DNA of 64,000 nucleotides, taken from Mycobacteriales bacterium. Its GTDB lineage: Bacteria; Actinomycetota; Actinomycetes; JAFAQI01. Location of the stretch: NCBI GenBank assembly GCA_035550055.1, contig DASZRO010000031.1, forward strand, positions 62,001-126,000, read 5' to 3'. A program made the translations under genes and the position numbers. This document shows positions 27,554 to 36,165 of this stretch, piece after piece (position 1 is the first letter of the stretch; each line of letters begins with the position of its first letter). The notes below the pieces were generated by a model. The model was not told the DNA's origin. It was given only the letters and a program-made list of their open reading frames with translations, and made no database searches.

Positions 27554-28040
27554 TCGTGAGCTCCGGCGGTGACGCGAGGGTCTGGTAGACGACGCAGTAG
27601 CGGCGGGTCGTCTCGATCAACGCGTCGAGGTCCTCCGCAGGCGCCTGCGAGGTCAGGTCGAACGACAGGCGTACCGCACTGAAGCCGACCGGCGCTTCGC
27701 GGTCGACGCCGAGGGTCCCGCGGAAGTCGAGATCACCCTCGGCGCGCACGCTTCCCGCCACCGCTATCCCGCGCGCCGTCGCCACCGCGCGCAGCGTCAC
27801 GCCGGCACATGCGACGAGCGCCTGCAAAAGCATGTCGCCGGAACACGCGAGGGAGCCGTCGCCTCCGGTCGCGGGATGCAGCCCGGCGGCGACGAGTGCC
27901 CGCCCGGTGCTGACCGAGCAGGCCACCTCGTCGTCGCTGAGCGAGCCGGATGCGTGAAGCGTCACTACCGCGGCCTCGGGCTGGTCCCGATACCGGTCCT
28001 TGAGCGGAAGCTGTGCCTCACGCAGTCCGGCGGCGTCCAC
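27534..28040 (-). CDS. OsmC-like family protein
   Basis: A 168-residue protein of the OsmC/Ohr fold. The central helix has the active Cys in LLQALVACAGVTLRAVA, followed by the beta-strand LDFRGTLGVDREAPVGFSAV; a second Cys (RRYCVVYQTL) sits near the C-terminus, giving the two-thiol set used by OsmC/Ohr peroxidases. It would reduce organic peroxides or act on thiol adducts. It starts 4 bases after the DUF4242 stop, forming a two-gene operon controlled from the array at 28345-28407. Confidence 0.82.
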   Translation of the reverse strand: MDAAGLREAQLPLKDRYRDQPEAAVVTLHASGSLSDDEVACSVSTGRALVAAGLHPATGGDGSLACSGDMLLQALVACAGVTLRAVATARGIAVAGSVRAEGDLDFRGTLGVDREAPVGFSAVRLSFDLTSQAPAEDLDALIETTRRYCVVYQTLASPPELTISRSTG

Positions 28041-28044
28041 GGTC

Positions 28045-28317
28045 TCAGTCGCCGGTCGACGGATCGATGACCGCGGAGATCTTGCTCACGCTGTCGGCCG
28101 GGAAGCCGCCGCAGCGGGCGTGCTCGTAGATGATGTCGGTGTCGGGGGCGTGGTAGACGCAGTAGATCTTGTCGTCGGTGACGTAGCTGTGCAGCCAGTG
28201 GATTTCCGGTCCCAGCGTCGCGAGCACCTTGTTCGACTTCTCGCTGATGCCCCTGAGCTCCTCGGCCGAGAGCTTGCCCGCACCCGGTAGTGGTCGCTCG
28301 ATCACGAACTTCGGCAT
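28045..28317 (-). CDS. DUF4242 family small protein
   Basis: A 90-residue protein matching DUF4242: MPKFVIERPLPGAG at the start, WLHSYVTDDKIYCVYHAPD in the middle, then EHARCGGFPADSVSKI. Family members are small ferredoxin-like folds, some described as metal (nickel) binding; His and Cys residues here fit that. A very strong ribosome site (GAGGAGG) precedes the ATG at 28317. First gene of the operon with OsmC, divergent from a TetR gene. Confidence 0.82.
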   Translation of the reverse strand: MPKFVIERPLPGAGKLSAEELRGISEKSNKVLATLGPEIHWLHSYVTDDKIYCVYHAPDTDIIYEHARCGGFPADSVSKISAVIDPSTGD

Positions 28318-28344
28318 TACCCCTCCTCTTGTGGACGCCGTGTT

Positions 28345-28407
28345 ACCGTACCAACGGTATGTAAGTCACATACTGTCGGTATGTAGTTACACATACCGCC
28401 AGTATGG
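28345..28407. promoter_or_regulatory. array of three operator palindromes at 23-bp spacing
   Basis: Two palindromes are near-identical: ACATACTGTCGGTATGT (28368-28384) and ACATACCGCCAGTATGG (28391-28407). A weaker one (ACCGTA ... GTATGT, 28345-28362) lies exactly 23 bases further up. The half-sites alternate every 11-12 bases. The array fills the gap between the divergent DUF4242-OsmC and TetR genes, as expected for a cooperatively bound TetR operator. Confidence 0.75.
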
Positions 28408-28430
28408 ATGTCAAGAGCTCGAGGGGTGCA

Positions 28431-29045
28431 GTGTCGAAACGGGCGTCCAACCGTGCGGCGCAGGCGACCGAGACCCGCGGCGCGCTGCTCAACGCCGCCC
28501 GTGAGCTGTTCGGCGGCCAGGGGTACGCCGCGACCTCGATCGAGGAGATCGTCGATCGCGCCGGCGTGACGAAGGGTGCGCTCTACCACCACTTCGCGGA
28601 CAAGGAAGCGCTGTTCCAAGCCGTGTTCGAGCAGGTCCAGCTCGAGGTCTCGGACGCAGCCGTTGCGGAGTTCAACCAACCCGACTCCTGGGACGCGCTG
28701 GTCGCGGGATGCCTGCTGTGGGTCGACGCGCACGAGGATCCGGCGGTTCGCCAGATCGCGCTGATCGACGCCAGGGTCGTCCTCGGCTGGCAGACCGCAC
28801 GGGAGATCGAGACCAGGTTCAGCACCGTTGCGCTGCGTGGTGCGCTGCGCAAGGCGATGCACGCCGAGGTCGTCGTGCGGCAGCCGCTGCGTCCGCTCTC
28901 GGCGATGCTCATCGGTGCGCTGAGCGAGGCCTGCCTGTACGTCGCGAGCGCGGACGACGGCGCCGCAGCGCGCGACGAGGTCGCAGAGCTGATCGTCTTG
29001 CTGCTGTCCGGATTGCGGGCAAATGCGATGGCCGAGGTCGGCTGA
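28431..29045 (+). CDS. TetR/AcrR family regulator
   Basis: A 204-residue TetR protein with the N-terminal helix-turn-helix YAATSIEEIVDRAGVTKGAL and YHHFADKEALFQAVFE, and a ligand domain whose C-terminus (RPLSAMLIGALSEACLYVA) is typical of a common actinobacterial subgroup. GTG 28431 with GAGGGG upstream is preferred; ATG 28404 lies inside the last operator half-site. It most likely controls itself and the divergent DUF4242-OsmC pair through the array. Confidence 0.85.
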   Translation: MSKRASNRAAQATETRGALLNAARELFGGQGYAATSIEEIVDRAGVTKGALYHHFADKEALFQAVFEQVQLEVSDAAVAEFNQPDSWDALVAGCLLWVDAHEDPAVRQIALIDARVVLGWQTAREIETRFSTVALRGALRKAMHAEVVVRQPLRPLSAMLIGALSEACLYVASADDGAAARDEVAELIVLLLSGLRANAMAEVG

Positions 29046-29162
29046 GGACTCGTCGTACCTGCTCCACATATGCGGCATTCGTCCGTCTGCCATCCGAGTG
29101 AAATCGTTGGCGTTGTTGATCTTCTCCGACATCGGAGGTTTGCCGCTGTCGATAGACAGGTC

Positions 29163-30392
29163 GTGAACGCCCAGCCTCGCCCCCATCGCTCGCCGCTGCG
29201 GTTCGCCGCGCCCGCAGCCGTCGTCGCACTCGGCGCCGGCCTCGGGCTCGCGCCGAGCGCCCACGCCTCACCCGCGCTGGGGGCGTGGTCGTGCCCGCAG
29301 GCCGAGGCGCTGGTCGCCGGCACGACCTGGCACACCCACAAGCTCGCCCCCGGGGTGACGTTGACCGAGGGCAACCGGACCGACGACCACGGCCGGGGTC
29401 TGGTGAAGATGCACGTTCTGACCGTCGACATCGGGCAGCGCGGCGTGTCCTTCGTCCCGCTGGTCCACTCGGTTGCCAACCGGCAGCCGCTGAGCCGGCT
29501 GGCCGCCGGGCATCCTCACCTGGTGGCGGCGGTCAACACCGGCTACTTCGACTTCAACACCGGTGCGCCGACCCAGCCGCTGATCGTCGACGGCACGCCG
29601 CTGGTCATGTCCAGCCGGTTCATGCGGGTGCTCGGCTTCAACGCCGAAGGCAAGGTGCAGTACGGCAGGGTCCGGCTCGACGCGAAGCTGTACGACGGCC
29701 AGCAGTCCTACGGAATCGACGGGCTCAACGACGTGTCGGACGGCGGCCTGCAGGCCTACAGCCCGGCATGGGGTGCCCGCGCGGTCCCGTCGAGCTGGGC
29801 GTCGGACGCGCGTTCCGTGGTCGGCGACGTCCTCGGCGCGAACGCGGCCCGCTCGGCCCGGGTTCCCAGCGACGGGTTCGAGCTCGAAGCTGACGGCGGC
29901 TCCGCGTCGAGCTGGCTCGCCCGCCTCACCTCGGGCTCGACTGCCGGCATCGCGGCCAAGGTGCGCCAGACGACCAAGCGGCCGTTCGTGCAGGCGTACG
30001 GAGTCGGCGCGGAGGTCGTGAAGCACAAGGGCCAGACCCGCAACGGGCTGGCCTGCGACACCGCCAACACCACCACGCCGGCCCGGACCGCGTTCGGGAT
30101 CGCCGACCACGGCAAGGTGTTCGTGATCGCCGAGGCCGAAGACCACCCCGGCACCGACGTACACGGCCTGGACGCGAACGAGATGTCCGGGCTGATGGCC
30201 CAGCTCGGCGTCGACCGGGCATGGGACGTCGACGGCTCCGGCTCGACGGAGCTGCTCGCCAAGCTTCCCTCGCAGCACAGCCTCGAGCTCCGGACCTACC
30301 CCGCCGACGGCGAGGAGCGGCCGATGCCGGTCGGCCTCGGGATCGCCTATGTGGCGCCCAGACACGTCAAGCCGGTCGGGCGTCACCACTAG
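29163..30392 (+). CDS. secreted phosphodiester glycosidase family protein (NAGPA-like)
   Basis: A 409-residue exported protein with signal peptide (RFAAPAAVVALGAGLGLAPS, cleavage after AHA). The body matches the phosphodiester glycosidase domain (PF09992) seen in the human uncovering enzyme and many bacterial wall proteins: VAAVNTGYFDFNTGAPTQPL, PLVMSSRFMR, RTAFGIADHGKVFV and the late DVDGSGSTEL motif. Likely acts on sugar-phosphate linkages of wall polymers. GTG 29163 gives a proper signal peptide. The 3' end overlaps the converging methylase gene by 26 bases. Confidence 0.8.
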   Translation: MNAQPRPHRSPLRFAAPAAVVALGAGLGLAPSAHASPALGAWSCPQAEALVAGTTWHTHKLAPGVTLTEGNRTDDHGRGLVKMHVLTVDIGQRGVSFVPLVHSVANRQPLSRLAAGHPHLVAAVNTGYFDFNTGAPTQPLIVDGTPLVMSSRFMRVLGFNAEGKVQYGRVRLDAKLYDGQQSYGIDGLNDVSDGGLQAYSPAWGARAVPSSWASDARSVVGDVLGANAARSARVPSDGFELEADGGSASSWLARLTSGSTAGIAAKVRQTTKRPFVQAYGVGAEVVKHKGQTRNGLACDTANTTTPARTAFGIADHGKVFVIAEAEDHPGTDVHGLDANEMSGLMAQLGVDRAWDVDGSGSTELLAKLPSQHSLELRTYPADGEERPMPVGLGIAYVAPRHVKPVGRHH

Positions 30393-31440
30393 CGCGGCAG
30401 ACCTCCATCGCGGCGGCGACCTTGGCCGCCGGGCCCGCCACGATCAGGTGCTCGACGTTGCGCAAGTGCGAGACCTCACCGACCTTGCGCCCGCGCGGGT
30501 CGTGGATGCCGATCTGCGCGCCGACGTAGCGCTTGCTGTCGAAACCCGCGGTCCCGACCTCGTCGTGGCCGGCCTCCGTGAGCCACCGCGCGATCTCCTC
30601 CGGGGTCACCCACGACTCGTCGTTGTGCGAGACGACGACCACCTCCGCGGAAAGCCGCATGATGACGTCGCGCAGCGCGCCCGGCATCTTGCGGCGACTG
30701 TTGAAGACGCTCTTCGTCGCCGCGTCACGGCTGTCCGCCCGTTTGCACGCGACGCCGTAATGGGCCGGGGCGTCCCAGCGGACGAGGGTCTCCCAGACGT
30801 GGTAGTTCGTGAAGTAGCGGTGCTGGTTGTACGGCGGGTCCACGTACGCGAGGTCGTAGCGCGGCAGCCCGTCGAGCAGCACCGACACGTCACCGCGGAT
30901 CGCCGAGCCGCGGCCCGCGATGAGCTCGGGCGGTTTCAGCTCGAGGTCGCGGTGGGCGCGCGGCGCCCATCGCTTGAGGTAGGCCATCTGGACGCCGGTC
31001 GTCGAGTCGACGCGGTCGGCGGCAAGCATCAGCGCCGTCAGCAGGATCGGGAACAACGGGGTGCCGGCGTACGACGCTTCCAGCTCGTCGCGGATCGCGT
31101 CGACCCGTTCGCCGTTCTTCGGCTGGAAGTAGCGCGCCGCCTCGCAGAAGGTCTCGGTGAAGTAGCCGCGACGGCCGGGCAGCCGGCCGAGCTCGTCGAG
31201 CACCCCGGCCAGGTGCGCCTCGTCCACCTGCGACCGGTCGGTCGCGATGAAGCACTGGGCGAGGATCTCCGAGTACGTCGCGACGTCGACCGCGGTCACC
31301 TCGAGGCCGCGCCGCTTGAGCTCCTGGGCGACCCGGGTGGTGCCGGTGAACAAGTCGACGGCGCTGCGTGCGCCGACCGCCGCGGCGATCGCTCCGAGCA
31401 CCGGGACCAGCGTCCGCTTCGAGCCGAGGTACTTGATCAC
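30367..31440 (-). CDS. D12-class (Dam-like) adenine-specific DNA methyltransferase, orphan
   Basis: A 357-residue protein. It begins VIKYLGSKRTLVP, the N-terminal motif of D12-class N6-adenine methylases, with FTGTTRVAQ (the AdoMet-binding F-x-G-x-G loop), and the catalytic DPPY in YVDPPYNQHRY (about residue 203). No restriction endonuclease or specificity subunit is near, so it is a solitary methylase; target sequence unknown. The GTG at 31440 is chosen because the family motif starts there. Confidence 0.83.
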   Translation of the reverse strand: MIKYLGSKRTLVPVLGAIAAAVGARSAVDLFTGTTRVAQELKRRGLEVTAVDVATYSEILAQCFIATDRSQVDEAHLAGVLDELGRLPGRRGYFTETFCEAARYFQPKNGERVDAIRDELEASYAGTPLFPILLTALMLAADRVDSTTGVQMAYLKRWAPRAHRDLELKPPELIAGRGSAIRGDVSVLLDGLPRYDLAYVDPPYNQHRYFTNYHVWETLVRWDAPAHYGVACKRADSRDAATKSVFNSRRKMPGALRDVIMRLSAEVVVVSHNDESWVTPEEIARWLTEAGHDEVGTAGFDSKRYVGAQIGIHDPRGRKVGEVSHLRNVEHLIVAGPAAKVAAAMEVCRASGDARPA

Positions 31441-31524
31441 GTAGCTGCAGAGTATGCGGTAGGTGAGGGACGGTCCCGCGTCGAACTTCCACCCGGGGCG
31501 GTGTGGTGACCACGAGGGGTTCTG

Positions 31525-33246
31525 ATGAGACGACGCGGCGTTGCGCTGTGGGTGACGACTGCCGCGCTGACCATGACCGGCTCGGTCGCGGCCTTCGGCG
31601 TGGACGCCGGCGCGGGGCGGGCAGTGACCGGCGGTCACGTCTCGGCCGGCTGCGCGAGCACTGACTGGCGGCAGTACGGCTACAACCCGGACCACAGCTT
31701 CGCGGTGCCGGCCGGCTGCTCACCCATCTCGTCGAAGAACGTCGCGACGCTGATCCCGAGGTGGTTCTTCCACACCAAGGACTCGGTGACCGCCTCCCCT
31801 GCCGTGGTCGGCGACAGCGTGTACGTCGGGGACTGGGACGGCAAGTTCTACTCACTCGACGCAAAGACCGGCAAGGAGCAGTGGGTCTTCGACATCCGCC
31901 TCGCCGACCCGGTCGCGTTCGGCCAGATCGTGTCGAGCGCCGCGGTCGAGCCGTTCCCGGTCGGTGACACCGGCAAGACCCAGGAGGTCGTGGTCTTCGG
32001 GGGCGGCTCCACGGTCTGGGCGCTGGCTGCCGACACCGGCAAGCTGCTCGCCTCGATCGACCTGGATCCGCGCAAGGCGAAGCTGCGCAAGCAGCAGCAA
32101 GCCTCGGCCAACCCGCCGGTCGTGGAGATCGAGTCCTCGCCCGCTGTGGCGGACGTCAAGGTCGGTGACACCGTGCAGCGGCGGGTGTATGTCGGTCTCG
32201 ACGTACACAACGACAGCGGGGTGGGGCGCACCGGGATCGTGGCGCTGCGGCTCCTCGCGAACGCCGACGGCCACTGGTCGTTCGACCCGCTGTGGAAGAA
32301 CGACGCCGAGACCGACCGCACCTACTACGGCCGGGCGGGCCTGACCGCCGGGTCCGGACAGGGTCAAGGTTGCGGCGACGTGTGGTCCTCGCCCGCCGTC
32401 GACGGCGCCGCGGACCTGCTGGTCTATGGCGTCGGCAACTGCGACCACCCGCCGAACGCGATGGCGCACCACCAGAACTGGGCCGAGTCGCTGATGGCCG
32501 TCAACGCCGCCACCGGCAGGTTCCTGTGGCGGTACTCGCCCTCGGAGCACCACGGGTCCAAGTCCGCCGACATCAAGGCGGCCTATCTCGACGACGACTT
32601 CGGTTCGTCGGCGAACATCTACCGCAACGACCGCGGCCAGCTCGTCGCCGGTGACGGGTCGAAGGGGTCGGTCTACTACGCGCGAGCGGCGCGGACCGGC
32701 GCGAGCCTGTGGCAGACCGCCGACGGCTCCCCCGGCAACCTGTCCGAGGACTTCGCGGTCGGCGGCTTCATCGGCTCGCTCGCGGTGGCCTCGAACGCCA
32801 GTGGCGAAGCGACGCAGATCGTCGGCGGCACCGCGATCCCGATCCCGCTGGCGAAGGACGGCGGCAACCTGCTCGGCGCCCTCGAAGACATCCACAGCTT
32901 CGACGCCAACACCGGCAAGGTGCTCTGGAGCGACCGGCTGGTCGCCCCGACGTACGGCTCGACCTCGATCGTCAACGACATCGCGCTGCTGCCGATGACC
33001 GTCGCGAGCTCCGTGGTCGCGGTCGACCTGAAGACCGGCCTGCCGCTGTGGGTCGGTCCGGTGCTCGGGCCGCCGTCATCCACGGCCGTCGTGAGCGGCT
33101 CGTCGGTCTACCTCGGCACCGGCACGAACGAGACCGACCTCGAGTACAAGGCGCTCAACCTCGCCATCCCGCCGTCGCTGGAACGAACCATCGGGCAGTC
33201 ACCGCTCTCGCCGCTGTCCGGCGTACAAGCCTTCCAGCTCCTCTGA
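31525..33246 (+). CDS. secreted PQQ-like beta-propeller protein
   Basis: A 573-residue exported protein. The signal peptide (RGVALWVTTAALTMTGSVAA) is followed by repeated blades of the quinoprotein/PQQ-binding-like type: SPAVVGDSVYVGDWDGKFYS, LDAKTGKEQWVFD, ALAADTGKLLASIDLD, FDANTGKVLWSDRL, VDLKTGLPLWVG. Cys pairs occur early (AGCASTDW, AGCSPIS) and in QGCGDVWSS. The blades fit both PQQ dehydrogenases and non-enzymatic propellers; I see no clear Cys-Cys or metal-site motif of a true PQQ enzyme. ATG 31525 follows GAGGGG. Confidence 0.78.
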   Translation: MRRRGVALWVTTAALTMTGSVAAFGVDAGAGRAVTGGHVSAGCASTDWRQYGYNPDHSFAVPAGCSPISSKNVATLIPRWFFHTKDSVTASPAVVGDSVYVGDWDGKFYSLDAKTGKEQWVFDIRLADPVAFGQIVSSAAVEPFPVGDTGKTQEVVVFGGGSTVWALAADTGKLLASIDLDPRKAKLRKQQQASANPPVVEIESSPAVADVKVGDTVQRRVYVGLDVHNDSGVGRTGIVALRLLANADGHWSFDPLWKNDAETDRTYYGRAGLTAGSGQGQGCGDVWSSPAVDGAADLLVYGVGNCDHPPNAMAHHQNWAESLMAVNAATGRFLWRYSPSEHHGSKSADIKAAYLDDDFGSSANIYRNDRGQLVAGDGSKGSVYYARAARTGASLWQTADGSPGNLSEDFAVGGFIGSLAVASNASGEATQIVGGTAIPIPLAKDGGNLLGALEDIHSFDANTGKVLWSDRLVAPTYGSTSIVNDIALLPMTVASSVVAVDLKTGLPLWVGPVLGPPSSTAVVSGSSVYLGTGTNETDLEYKALNLAIPPSLERTIGQSPLSPLSGVQAFQLL

Positions 33247-33263
33247 AGGTCGTGACGGGGACG

Positions 33264-34034
33264 TCAGGCGCCGACCGCGTGGACTCCGCCGTCGACGTGG
33301 ACCACGGATCCGGTGGTGGCCGGGAACAGGTCGGAGAGCAGGGCGACGCAGGCCAGCGCCGCGGGGCGGGCGTCGTCGACGTCCCAGCCCAGCGGCGCCC
33401 GCTCCTTCCACACCTGCTCGAAGCCGTCGAAGCCGGGGATCGACTTGGCCGCCATCGTGCGCAGCGGCCCGGCCGCGACGAGGTTGACCCGGACTCCGTG
33501 CGGCCCGAGATCACGGGCGAGATAGCGGGCCGCCGACTCCAGGCCCGCCTTGGCGACGCCCATCCAGTCGTACGCCGGCCAGGCGCGGGTCGCGTCGAAG
33601 TCCAGCCCGACGACCGAGGCGCCGGTGGTCAGCAGCGGTCGCACGGCGCGCACCAAGGACACCAACGAGTACGTCGAGATCTGCAAAGCCTGCGAGACCT
33701 CCTGCCAGCTCGTCTGCAGGTAGTTGCCGCCCAACGCCGCCGCGGGGGCGAAGCCGATCGCGTGCAGCACGCCGTCGAGCCGATCGGCGTGAGCGCGCAC
33801 CGCGTCGGTGAGCCCATCGAGCTCGGCGTCGTCGGTCACGTCGAGCGGGACCACCGGCGCCGGCACCGGCAGCCGCTTGGCGATCCGCTCGGTCAGCGAG
33901 CGGCTGCGCCCGGCACCGGTCAGCACGACCGAGGCGCCCTCCCGCTGGGCGGCCTCCGCGACCCGGAAGGCGATCGAGGCCTCCGTGAGGACGCCGGTCA
34001 CCAGGATCGTCTTGCCGTCGAGCAATGCCGTCAT
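33264..34034 (-). CDS. fabI: enoyl-[acyl-carrier-protein] reductase (FabI/InhA type)
   Basis: A 256-residue NADH-dependent reductase catalysing the last step of each elongation cycle. ILVTGVLTEASIAF is the FabI/InhA cofactor loop (residues ~10-23), HAIGFAP the substrate loop (~91-97), and Tyr155-x6-Lys162 (YDWMGVAK) the catalytic pair, spaced as in InhA. It ends the operon; its ATG overlaps the fabG stop by one base (TGATG), as in the mycobacterial mabA-inhA pair. Closer to InhA than to E. coli FabI, judged by motifs only. Confidence 0.9.
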   Translation of the reverse strand: MTALLDGKTILVTGVLTEASIAFRVAEAAQREGASVVLTGAGRSRSLTERIAKRLPVPAPVVPLDVTDDAELDGLTDAVRAHADRLDGVLHAIGFAPAAALGGNYLQTSWQEVSQALQISTYSLVSLVRAVRPLLTTGASVVGLDFDATRAWPAYDWMGVAKAGLESAARYLARDLGPHGVRVNLVAAGPLRTMAAKSIPGFDGFEQVWKERAPLGWDVDDARPAALACVALLSDLFPATTGSVVHVDGGVHAVGA

Positions 34035-34750
34035 CAGTGCCCCATCCCCAGCCCACCGTCCACCGGGACCACCGCTCCGGTGAGGTACGACGCCTCGTCG
34101 CCGACGAGGAACGCCGCGACCGATGCGATCTCCGCGACGGACGCGGCGCGTCCCAGCGGCGTACGCGCAACGATGTCCGCACGCTGGGCATCCGACAGCG
34201 ATGCCGTCATCGCGGTCTCGACCAGACCAGGGGCCAGGACGTTCGAGGTGATGCCCCGCCCGGCGTACTCACGGGCCAGCGAGCGCGCCAACCCGATCAG
34301 GCCGGCCTTCGCCGCGGCGTAGTTGGCCTGGCCCGCCGAGCCGAGCAGCCCGACCACGCTGCCGACGAACAGCAGCCGGCCGTGGCGCGCCTTGGCCATT
34401 GCGGGCAGCACCGATCTCGCACACGCCCAGGCGCCTGCGAGATCGGTCTCGATCACGTCGTCCCAGTCGCGGTCGGCCATCCGCAATGCCAGGCCGTCGC
34501 GCGTGATGCCCGCGGCGTAGACGAGCACCTCGACCGCGCCTTGCGCCTCACTGACCGCCGCCACCGCCTCGGCGACCGAGTCGCGATCCGTCACGTCACA
34601 CTTGACGCAGTGCAGATCCGCGGGCGCGGACGAGGCGTGATGCGTCACCGCGACCCGATGGCCCGCCGCAGCCAGCCGCTGCGCGATGCCGAGCCCGATC
34701 CCCTGGTTGCCGCCCGTGACCAGCACGGACCGCGACGTCACCGCGGTCAC
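34034..34750 (-). CDS. fabG: 3-oxoacyl-ACP reductase FabG
   Basis: A 238-residue short-chain dehydrogenase with the cofactor motif TGGNQGIG (12-19), YAAGITRDGL (NAG equivalent), catalytic Ser in VGSVVGLLGSAGQ and Tyr-x3-Lys in NYAAAKAG. It reduces beta-ketoacyl-ACP to hydroxyacyl-ACP. Position directly before fabI and after accD, with GTGA overlap to accD, identifies it as the FAS-II FabG/MabA rather than a generic SDR. Confidence 0.9.
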   Translation of the reverse strand: MTAVTSRSVLVTGGNQGIGLGIAQRLAAAGHRVAVTHHASSAPADLHCVKCDVTDRDSVAEAVAAVSEAQGAVEVLVYAAGITRDGLALRMADRDWDDVIETDLAGAWACARSVLPAMAKARHGRLLFVGSVVGLLGSAGQANYAAAKAGLIGLARSLAREYAGRGITSNVLAPGLVETAMTASLSDAQRADIVARTPLGRAASVAEIASVAAFLVGDEASYLTGAVVPVDGGLGMGH

Positions 34751-36165
34751 AGCGGGATGTTGGTGTGGCCGCCACCGCGACGAGGCTCGGCGGCGAGTGC
34801 GCGGCTGACGACGCTACGCGTCCGGTCAGGATCGATGACCTCGTCGACCAACCCGAGCGAGACCGCGCGCGCGACCCCGCCCGACGTGACCTCGTGCTCC
34901 GCGGCGAGCGCGCGTTCGAGGTCGGCCCGCTCCGCTTCGGGCGCCGCGGCGATCGTGCGGCGATGGAGCACCCGTACGGCGGCGACGGCACCCATCACTG
35001 CAACCTCGGCATCGGGCCAGGCGAACACCCGCGTCGCACCGAGCGAACGCGAGTTCATCGCGATGTAGGCCCCGCCGTAGGCCTTGCGGGTGACGACGGT
35101 GACCCGCGGCACGCTCGCCTCGGCGAACGCGTGCAGCAGCTTCGCGCCGCGGCGTACGACGCCCTCCCATTCCTGCGCAACCCCCGGCAGGTAGCCCGGG
35201 ACGTCGACGAGCACCACCAGCGGTACGCCGAACGAGTCGCACATCCGGACGAAGCGCGCGGCCTTCTCCGCGCTTGTGGAGTCCAGGCACCCGCCCAGCC
35301 GCAACGGGTTGTTGGCGAGCACCCCGACCGGCGCTGCGCCTAGCCGGCCCAGCGTGGTCACCATGTTCGGCGCCCACTTCGCGTGCAGCTCGATGCCCGG
35401 CTCGTCGAGCAGCTGGTCGACGAGCGGGTGCACGTCGTAGGCCCGCCGCGGCGAGTCGGGCAGCAACGCGGCCATCGGCCGATCCGCAACCTCGCCCACC
35501 GTGGCGCCCCGGTCGCCGAGCACGGTGACGACCCGCCGCGCCGCATCGAACGCGGCAGCGTCCGAGTCGGTGACCACATGGACCACACCGCTACGGCGGC
35601 CGTGCGGCTCAGGTCCGCCGAGCCGCGCCATGTCGACGTCCTCGCCGGTCACGCTGCGCACCACGTCCGGACCGGTCACGAAGACCCGGCCAGCAGGGCC
35701 GAGCACCACGACGTCGGTCAGCGCCGGTCCATAGGCGGCGCCGCCGGCGGCCGGTCCGAGCACGACCGAGACCTGCGGCACCCGTCCGGACGCGTCCGTC
35801 ATGGCCGCGAATACCTTGCCGACGCCGTCCAGGGACGCCACACCTTCGGCGAGCCGCGCGCCGCCGGAGTGCCAGATCCCGACGATCGGCGCCTGGCGGT
35901 CGAGCGCGGTGCGGTACGCCGAGACGATGACGTCACAACCGTCGGCGCCGAGCGCACCGCCCTGGATCGTGGGGTCGGTCGCGAACGCAACCGCGCGGCG
36001 ACCGCCGATCGTGCCCACCGCCGCAAAGACCCCGCAGGTCTGGTCGCCGCGAGCCAGCGGCTCGCAGTCACCGAGCAGGGCGCTCAGCCTCGCGCGCGGA
36101 TCGCGCGCCGGATCCACCTCGCGCGGGATGACCGTCCGGAGCCGGTCGACGTCGGTCAGTGTCAT
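34747..36165 (-). CDS. accD: acyl-CoA carboxylase beta subunit (AccD6-like carboxyltransferase)
   Basis: A 472-residue carboxyltransferase with both crotonase-like halves: N-half RLAEGVASLDGVGKVFAAMT, GPAAGGAAYGPAL; C-half CDSFGVPLVVLVDVPGYLPG, RKAYGGAYIAMNSRSLGA. It should carboxylate acetyl-CoA (malonyl-CoA supply for FAS-II) with an AccA biotin protein encoded elsewhere. Its place after fabF mirrors accD6 in mycobacterial kas operons. The ATG shares one base with the fabF stop (TGATG). Confidence 0.88.
   Translation of the reverse strand: MTLTDVDRLRTVIPREVDPARDPRARLSALLGDCEPLARGDQTCGVFAAVGTIGGRRAVAFATDPTIQGGALGADGCDVIVSAYRTALDRQAPIVGIWHSGGARLAEGVASLDGVGKVFAAMTDASGRVPQVSVVLGPAAGGAAYGPALTDVVVLGPAGRVFVTGPDVVRSVTGEDVDMARLGGPEPHGRRSGVVHVVTDSDAAAFDAARRVVTVLGDRGATVGEVADRPMAALLPDSPRRAYDVHPLVDQLLDEPGIELHAKWAPNMVTTLGRLGAAPVGVLANNPLRLGGCLDSTSAEKAARFVRMCDSFGVPLVVLVDVPGYLPGVAQEWEGVVRRGAKLLHAFAEASVPRVTVVTRKAYGGAYIAMNSRSLGATRVFAWPDAEVAVMGAVAAVRVLHRRTIAAAPEAERADLERALAAEHEVTSGGVARAVSLGLVDEVIDPDRTRSVVSRALAAEPRRGGGHTNIPL

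Noticed and set aside
31503-31513. GTGGTGACCAC palindrome upstream of the beta-propeller gene
   Set aside because: Only 5-bp arms in GC-rich DNA with no second copy nearby; likely chance.
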